64,000 nt of DNA. Origin: Euphorbia lathyris (lineage: Eukaryota; Streptophyta; Magnoliopsida; Malpighiales; Euphorbiaceae). Shown here piece after piece: positions 59,405 through 64,000 of this stretch. The stretch spans positions 29,142,531-29,206,530 of the forward strand of contig NC_088910.1 in assembly GCF_963576675.1 (NCBI RefSeq), written 5' to 3'. Both the position numbers and the translations under genes were made by a program. Below the pieces are notes generated by a model. That model did no database searches and was not told the DNA's origin. It saw only the letters and a list, made by a program, of their open reading frames with translations. Each line of letters opens with the position of its first letter. The first letter of the stretch is position 1.

Positions 59405-61051
59405 AAAGGGCTTCTTAAAGGGCTTCCATCTTTGAGGAAGCTACCACGAGACATAGCATGGGATCCGTGAGATAGTGCACCTAGCTCTACAAATGGTGGG
59501 TTGAGCTTTAGAGAGGAGGATGAAGGTTGCTCCATGATGTCTATTGATAGCACCGGAACACCTAGCACATATCACATGCAAAAGAATCAAGTCCCTTACT
59601 TGGTAAAATTTGAACTTATTCTTTTGTGTTTTGTTGAAACATATGTGTTGGAATCTTGGTTGTGTATGTTGAGCGAGAACCTTCCCTATGATGATCCCAT
59701 GAGAGATGATCTTGTTGTGAGGAATGTGGACTCTATGTTGAGTGAGAACCTTCCCTATGATAAGCCTATGAGAGGCAAGCTTGTTGTGCGGAATGTGAGC
59801 TTTATGTTGAGGGAGAACCTTCCCTATGATGGAACCATGAAGGGTGATCTTGTTGTGGGCTTTGGTGATTGTTTGTTAAAAGGGAATGGCTTCCTGTGGA
59901 ATATGGAGAAGATGGAAGGAAGTCAAGACTTGGTAAATCGGGAATTCACTATTGTGTGCTTTATTGACATGTATGTGTGTGGGTATATGTGGTGCTTGTT
60001 GAGGAAGCATCAACCTTATGAGGAGTCAATGAGAAGCGATCTTGTGATGAAGAGAGTGGGGTTTATGAAGTCTGAGATGAATGGGAATAGCCGCCCGAGA
60101 GATGTTGATGAGATTGACGGAATTCAAGGCTTGGAGAATAATGGCCAAGTTAGTAAAGTGGCAAGTCTTGAAGTTCCGAGATTGTTAACCCAAGGTGAGG
60201 GAGGAGCTACTATGTGTGTGTTTGGGTTCACTATAATGTGGGTTGACGAATGTCATCGGGATATTCTGTTTGTTGTGGGCCATGGGCAATGAGAGAATGA
60301 GCATGATAGCCGAGTTAGTGGAATGAGTGATAGCCAAGTCCGGGCATATTCAATTAAAAGTCATGTTTGGGTTGTGAAGAGTACTCAAGGGATCGCTCCA
60401 ATTTGGGTTGATATATGGCACCGGGACATGTCATTTGAGTTTGGCTATGAGCGAGTGGAGATTGAGCCTAGCATCCGAGTTGATGGCGTGAGGTACATTG
60501 AGGTCCGGGCATATTCGACTCAAGATCATGTTGGGGTTTTAAAGAATATTTGTGAAATTGATTCTAATTGGGTTGATACGTGTCGTCGGGACATTCAATT
60601 CGAGGTAGGCCTAAAGCGGAAGAATATTGTGTTGATTCCTCAAGTTCGTGATGGGGAGATCAAGAGGATCCATGGGTGGTCCGTGTAACCAAATGAGGGA
60701 CGTTGGAAGATCATTCAAGCATTTATTGGGAAGTGGTTTGACAAGCTTCGCCAAGACATACCATTCGATGTTGGTAGAGCATCCAAGATTGGTGGGGATT
60801 GGGAGATGAGTACCACGGAAGATGAAGTCCGAGGTGAGGCACTTGTGGAGATATGGGGAAAATCTCGTGAGGAGAAGGTGAGCCTGATAATATGCGAAGT
60901 GGACATTTTGAATTCATCTCGGGCAACACATTGGTTCGATTTGAAAGCTTGGGTCCGTTCACAACGAACACGTCTCATCAATATATGGCAAGCAACTTGG
61001 GGTCAAGTTCTTTTTAAGAGAGAGTGTATGATGCGGGCATCTTTCCACTAG
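59405..61051 (+). pseudogene. Outer gypsy ORF, second part: 23- and 55-residue repeats
   Basis: The frame interrupted at 46279 resumes after the Athila element (KGLLKGLPSLRKLPRDIAWD) and runs to 61051, with stops at 59468, 60290 and 60686. Three tandem 23-residue units start at 59666, 59735 and 59804 (MLSENLPYDDPMRDDLVVRN and close variants); a fourth, weaker one lies near 59990. Four units of exactly 55 residues begin with W at 60239, 60404, 60569 and 60734; each starts W-V/F-D, then RD-I/M, F and G at fixed spacing (WVDIWHRDMSFEFG). It ends just past the 3' LTR start. No known domain is recognised. Reverse transcriptase would be expected here and is absent. Confidence 0.78.
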
Positions 61052-61984
61052 CAACAACCTCGAATCCGAGGTATGGGGAGCTTAGTGTCAAAGCTATTGA
61101 GGGCTATTGAGAGCCACCCAAGAAGGAAGGAAACAGCGAAGCACGAGACCCGGGGAGAGCCAACCATGAAAGACGAGGGCAAAGGCAACCAGTAGAGCAC
61201 GTTGGGCGTGCCTCCTCGTACGCGGAGCGTGGAAGGTCCTATGTCTAGAGGACAGTTCATGAGCTCATGCACGCGGGGCGTGCGTCCTCATACGCGGGGC
61301 GCAGATCAGGCATCCGGGACGAGTTCTACCCAGGAGGTCAACTACGCGGGGCGTAATACCAGAGACACCACGTGTGAACCTCATCAACGAGACGCCCAAG
61401 TTTAGGAGGTCAACTACGCGGGGCGTAATACCGAAGACGTTACGCGTGAACCTCATCCACGAGACGCCCAAGTTCAGGAGGTCAATTACGCAGGGCGTAG
61501 TAAGACTCACGCGGAGCGTGTCCCGTTTGGAGGATGCTTCTTCACCAAGTTCTTGTGTTGGGGACCATTTATTGTCTTCCTTATTTACAACCTTGCCTCT
61601 CCTTATTTACACCTTTGTCACCCCCTAATTACAACTCTACCACTTCTATATTTACACCCATGCCATCCTTTGTTATGTTAACTCATTTTACCCTTATCTT
61701 ATTATTCCATTTAGTTATAGTCTTTACCCTTTATTGTAATTTGGCAATTAGGTTTAGATGATATAAATTCATCTCTTTGTAATTGTAATCCTTAACTTTT
61801 TATAAATCAAATGTTAATCTTCTTCAAGAAGCTTGTTAAGATTTTCACCTTCAACAATGGGGATTTCATATTCCTATGGATTTTAGTCCATGAAACCCGG
61901 GATTCACTCCTTCTAGTTTAGTTAGAGAAGAAATATCTTTGTAAGTTTACGATTAAAACTTTCAGATAAAACCGATCTGTATCA
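61029..61984 (+). repeat. Outer gypsy 3' LTR, 956 bp
   Basis: Highly similar to the 5' LTR and preceded by a purine-rich AAGAGAGAG. Its GC-rich array (61195-61530) has fewer 21-bp units than the 5' LTR, which accounts for most of the length difference. It is followed by the TTAAG target duplication. Confidence 0.95.
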
Positions 61985-61989
61985 TTAAG

Positions 61990-62883
61990 ATAACACGTAA
62001 CCCATTAGAAATATAATATTAATTTGAAATATTTATATAAATTTAGAATTAGCATATAAGACTACCAAAAACTAAATACATCCATATTGTTCCAAAAATG
62101 ACCCATTAATTTTTAAGTATAATAAGAAAAAGCTATGCGTGTTGAATATATGTTGTGGTGTACACAATTTTCATCCAAACTTATTGAGGTTGATAATGAT
62201 ATATGATAGGATCTCGTGTGATTTTAGCTTTATCCCATTACGAAGAAGCTATTTGTTTTGGCGAAATGCATGCATGCATGGAAATAAGAGACAAGATAAA
62301 TAATCCATTCTAACTTTTTTCTACAATAATGCATTTTGTTATTTGTACATCCAATATGGGACAACTTTTCAACCGATCATTTTATTTCTACTATTATCCT
62401 ACTAATTCATTTCTATATATATGACGAGAAAATATCACATAATTTTTTATTTATCCATCTCACAAGGAGAAAAACAGAACCAGCTAAATAAAAAATAAGA
62501 AAGAAAAATGATGTACTTCAATTTAAAAATGACATAACTTTTTATGCATTATCAAAATTATTATTATTTTCTAAAAAATTATTATTTTTATTATTATTAT
62601 TATTATTGTTGTTATTGAGTAAAGGATGGAATCTGGCCGAGGAAAAGTGAGGTGAGTGATAATTTTAAATTAAACCCTATCACAATTTTTTAGATCGATA
62701 CATGTGATTTTTAAGACAAATATCTTAACTCTGTTAAAAGGTATAGGTAATTTTGGAGGAAAATTTTGACTTTTTTTTCCTTTCTTCTTCTTTTCCACTA
62801 GAATGTATAAAATAAAAAAAAAACAAGAAAGAAGCGAGATTTAATTTAAAATCATGCTTAAAGAAATAAAGGTTATCAAATCA
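61990..62883. other. AT-rich spacer, nothing recognised
   Basis: No gene. A short ATT/TTA trinucleotide run lies near 62577-62610. Confidence 0.65.
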
Positions 62884-62892
62884 AATTTATAA

Positions 62893-63873
62893 GGCTTAAT
62901 AGGTATCCAGCCCTTTAAACATTTAACTTTTTTTCATTTGGCCCCCTCAATTTAGGAAACAACTTCTCAACCCCCTTAACTCTCCAAAAACATCACAAAC
63001 AACCCCTTAAAACTGTAACTATTTTTCGCCTGACCCCCTCAACTCAGGGGACAACCTCTCAACCCCCTTAACTCTCCAAAAACATCACATACAACCCCTT
63101 ACACCCTTATATCCGGTCAAAATATTGACCCGTGTAGAAAACGCGCTGGACTGTTGACCTCACCAATGCCACGTATCATTTTTTTCTTAAATTTTTCCAT
63201 GTAAATCCAGTAAATTATCCCATAATTTGGGCATCCATAGAGTCTTCTTTCTTGATTTGCAGGTTCCCACGAAACCTTAAGTACAACATATTCACCACAA
63301 AAACATGATTCATGAGTACCCACCATGAAATCGGTTTCAAGAACAACACAAGCCCTAACCTAATTGACAAAAAAAAAAGAATTATCTCAGAAGAAGAAAA
63401 AGAGGCAAAGAAGAAGAAGAAGAAAAAGAATAAAAAGAAGAAGGTAGAGGAGGAATAAAGGAGATGAATACTTAATGTTGAACTTGAATCGGAGACCGAT
63501 CGGAGACAGAAAAGAGGTGAATCGAAAGAATCGGAAAAAGGAAGGATTTCTGAGGAGAAAAACGTTAGGGATTTAAGAAGAAAGGAGATTTTTTTACCAT
63601 TTAAGTTTCTAAAGCCAACCTTCACGCGCTTTCTAATGAGTGCAATCCCAACTTATTCCATGTCAGAGCCACGTAGGCGTTAAGGGGCTATATGTGATGT
63701 TTTTAGAGAGTTGAAGGGGTTGAGAGGTTGTCCCCTAAGTTGAAGGAGTCAGGTGAAAAAAAGTTGCAAGTTTAAGGGGTGGAGAGTAAAGGGGGTTGAA
63801 AGGTTGTCCCCTAAGTTGAGGGAGCCAGGTGAAAAAAAGTTACAAGTTTAAGGGGTTGGATGCCTATTAAGCC
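62893..63873. mobile_element. Pack-MULE-like element with captured gene fragment
   Basis: Long terminal inverted repeats of over 200 bp begin GGCTTAATAGG on both sides. The flanking 9-bp words AATTTATAA (62884-62892) and AACTTATAA (63874-63882) differ at one base, as expected for a Mutator-like insertion. Each arm has two tandem copies of a unit of about 85-90 bp (around CTCAACCCCCTTAACTCTCC and its complement). Between the arms, 63117-63650 carries non-transposon sequence with a zinc-finger coding frame. There is no transposase. Confidence 0.85.
63117..63326 (-). pseudogene. GRF-type zinc-finger fragment captured by the MULE
   Basis: A 69-codon frame from the ATG at 63326. Residues 8-36 match the GRF zinc finger: CFCGEYVVLKVSWEPANQ, then RRLYGCPNY, with cysteines at 8, 10 and 32. 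The fourth ligand, normally a Cys before an aromatic residue, is read as Tyr in IIYWIY. The frame then runs into the element's own arm. Upstream is a purine/pyrimidine-biased leader like a plant 5' UTR, so the capture probably took the first exon of a host gene. GRF fingers bind single-stranded nucleic acid. Whether it is expressed is unknown. Confidence 0.7.
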
Positions 63874-64000
63874 AACTTATAACCTCAACAATCAAACTTA
63901 TACTACTTAAACGCACAAATATATCAACATAAATCATGTTACAATGATATTATACTCATTTGGGACCAATTTTTTTTTATATATCTAATATAATCCCTCT

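Larger units (their letters stand above)
42243..61984 (+). mobile_element. Large non-autonomous Ty3/gypsy element with nested insertions
   Basis: The LTRs begin TGATGC and end GTATCA, and a perfect 5-bp target duplication TTAAG is at 42238-42242 and 61985-61989. The element spans 19.7 kb only because it contains a 723-bp MITE and an Athila-type element with its own solo-LTR insertion. Without those it is about 6 kb. It encodes a retropepsin-like domain and long repeat-rich segments, but I see no reverse transcriptase, RNase H or integrase. It must have been moved by enzymes of another element. Confidence 0.92.

Noticed and set aside
59278..59568. A Ser/Leu-rich 96-codon minus-strand frame
   Set aside because: Antisense to the outer gypsy ORF.
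63215..63625. A 136-codon Ser/Phe-rich minus-strand frame in the Pack-MULE
   Set aside because: It lies out of frame with the GRF finger and is mostly translation of a CT-rich leader.

Overview
The window is nuclear DNA of a flowering plant, probably a eudicot. The grounds are its AT-rich spacers, plant-type L1 LINEs that carry an RNase H, Ty1/copia, Ty3/gypsy and Athila-type LTR retrotransposons, Mutator-, hAT-, Harbinger- and Helitron-like elements, and one intron-bearing plant gene. I cannot name the species. Nothing prokaryotic, plasmid-borne or CRISPR-like is present.

Layout. 1-2118: 5' part of a LINE on the minus strand, cut by the window edge. 3135-9504: a Ty1/copia element with both LTRs and a perfect 5-bp target duplication, split by a 723-bp fold-back element. 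11245-13164: a 5'-truncated LINE. 14499-20651: a nearly intact 6.15-kb LINE with a perfect 15-bp target duplication. 22440-23890: a gypsy remnant. 23895-24935: a Harbinger-like element with a Mutator-like MITE nested in it. 25159-27160: a non-autonomous Helitron holding a 181-bp LINE insertion. 27250-31633: several fold-back MITEs and a hAT-like element. 32087-34952 (minus): the only convincing host gene, a five-exon hypersensitive-induced reaction (HIR) protein of 291 residues. A LINE insertion begins about 430 bp upstream of its start codon. 36380-37033: another MITE, containing a tiny TRIM-like LTR element. 39480-42090: LTR-like and copia debris. 42243-61984: one 19.7-kb gypsy locus. 62893-63873: a Mutator-like element that has captured a GRF zinc-finger gene fragment.

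The 42-62 kb locus is the most unusual part. The outer element has 997- and 956-bp LTRs and a TTAAG target duplication. It has no visible reverse transcriptase, RNase H or integrase. It encodes a retropepsin-like domain set among three kinds of tandem protein repeat: about seven acidic 24-28-residue units, three or four 23-residue units, and four units of exactly 55 residues. A 723-bp fold-back MITE and a 13-kb Athila-type element have inserted into it, and the Athila 3' LTR in turn holds a 1.86-kb solo LTR.

Almost every transposon gene here carries stops or frameshifts, so the region is mostly a fossil bed around one intact gene. Boundaries given to the base rest on termini and target-site duplications that I read directly. 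Lineage names come from general knowledge of these families and were not checked against a database.
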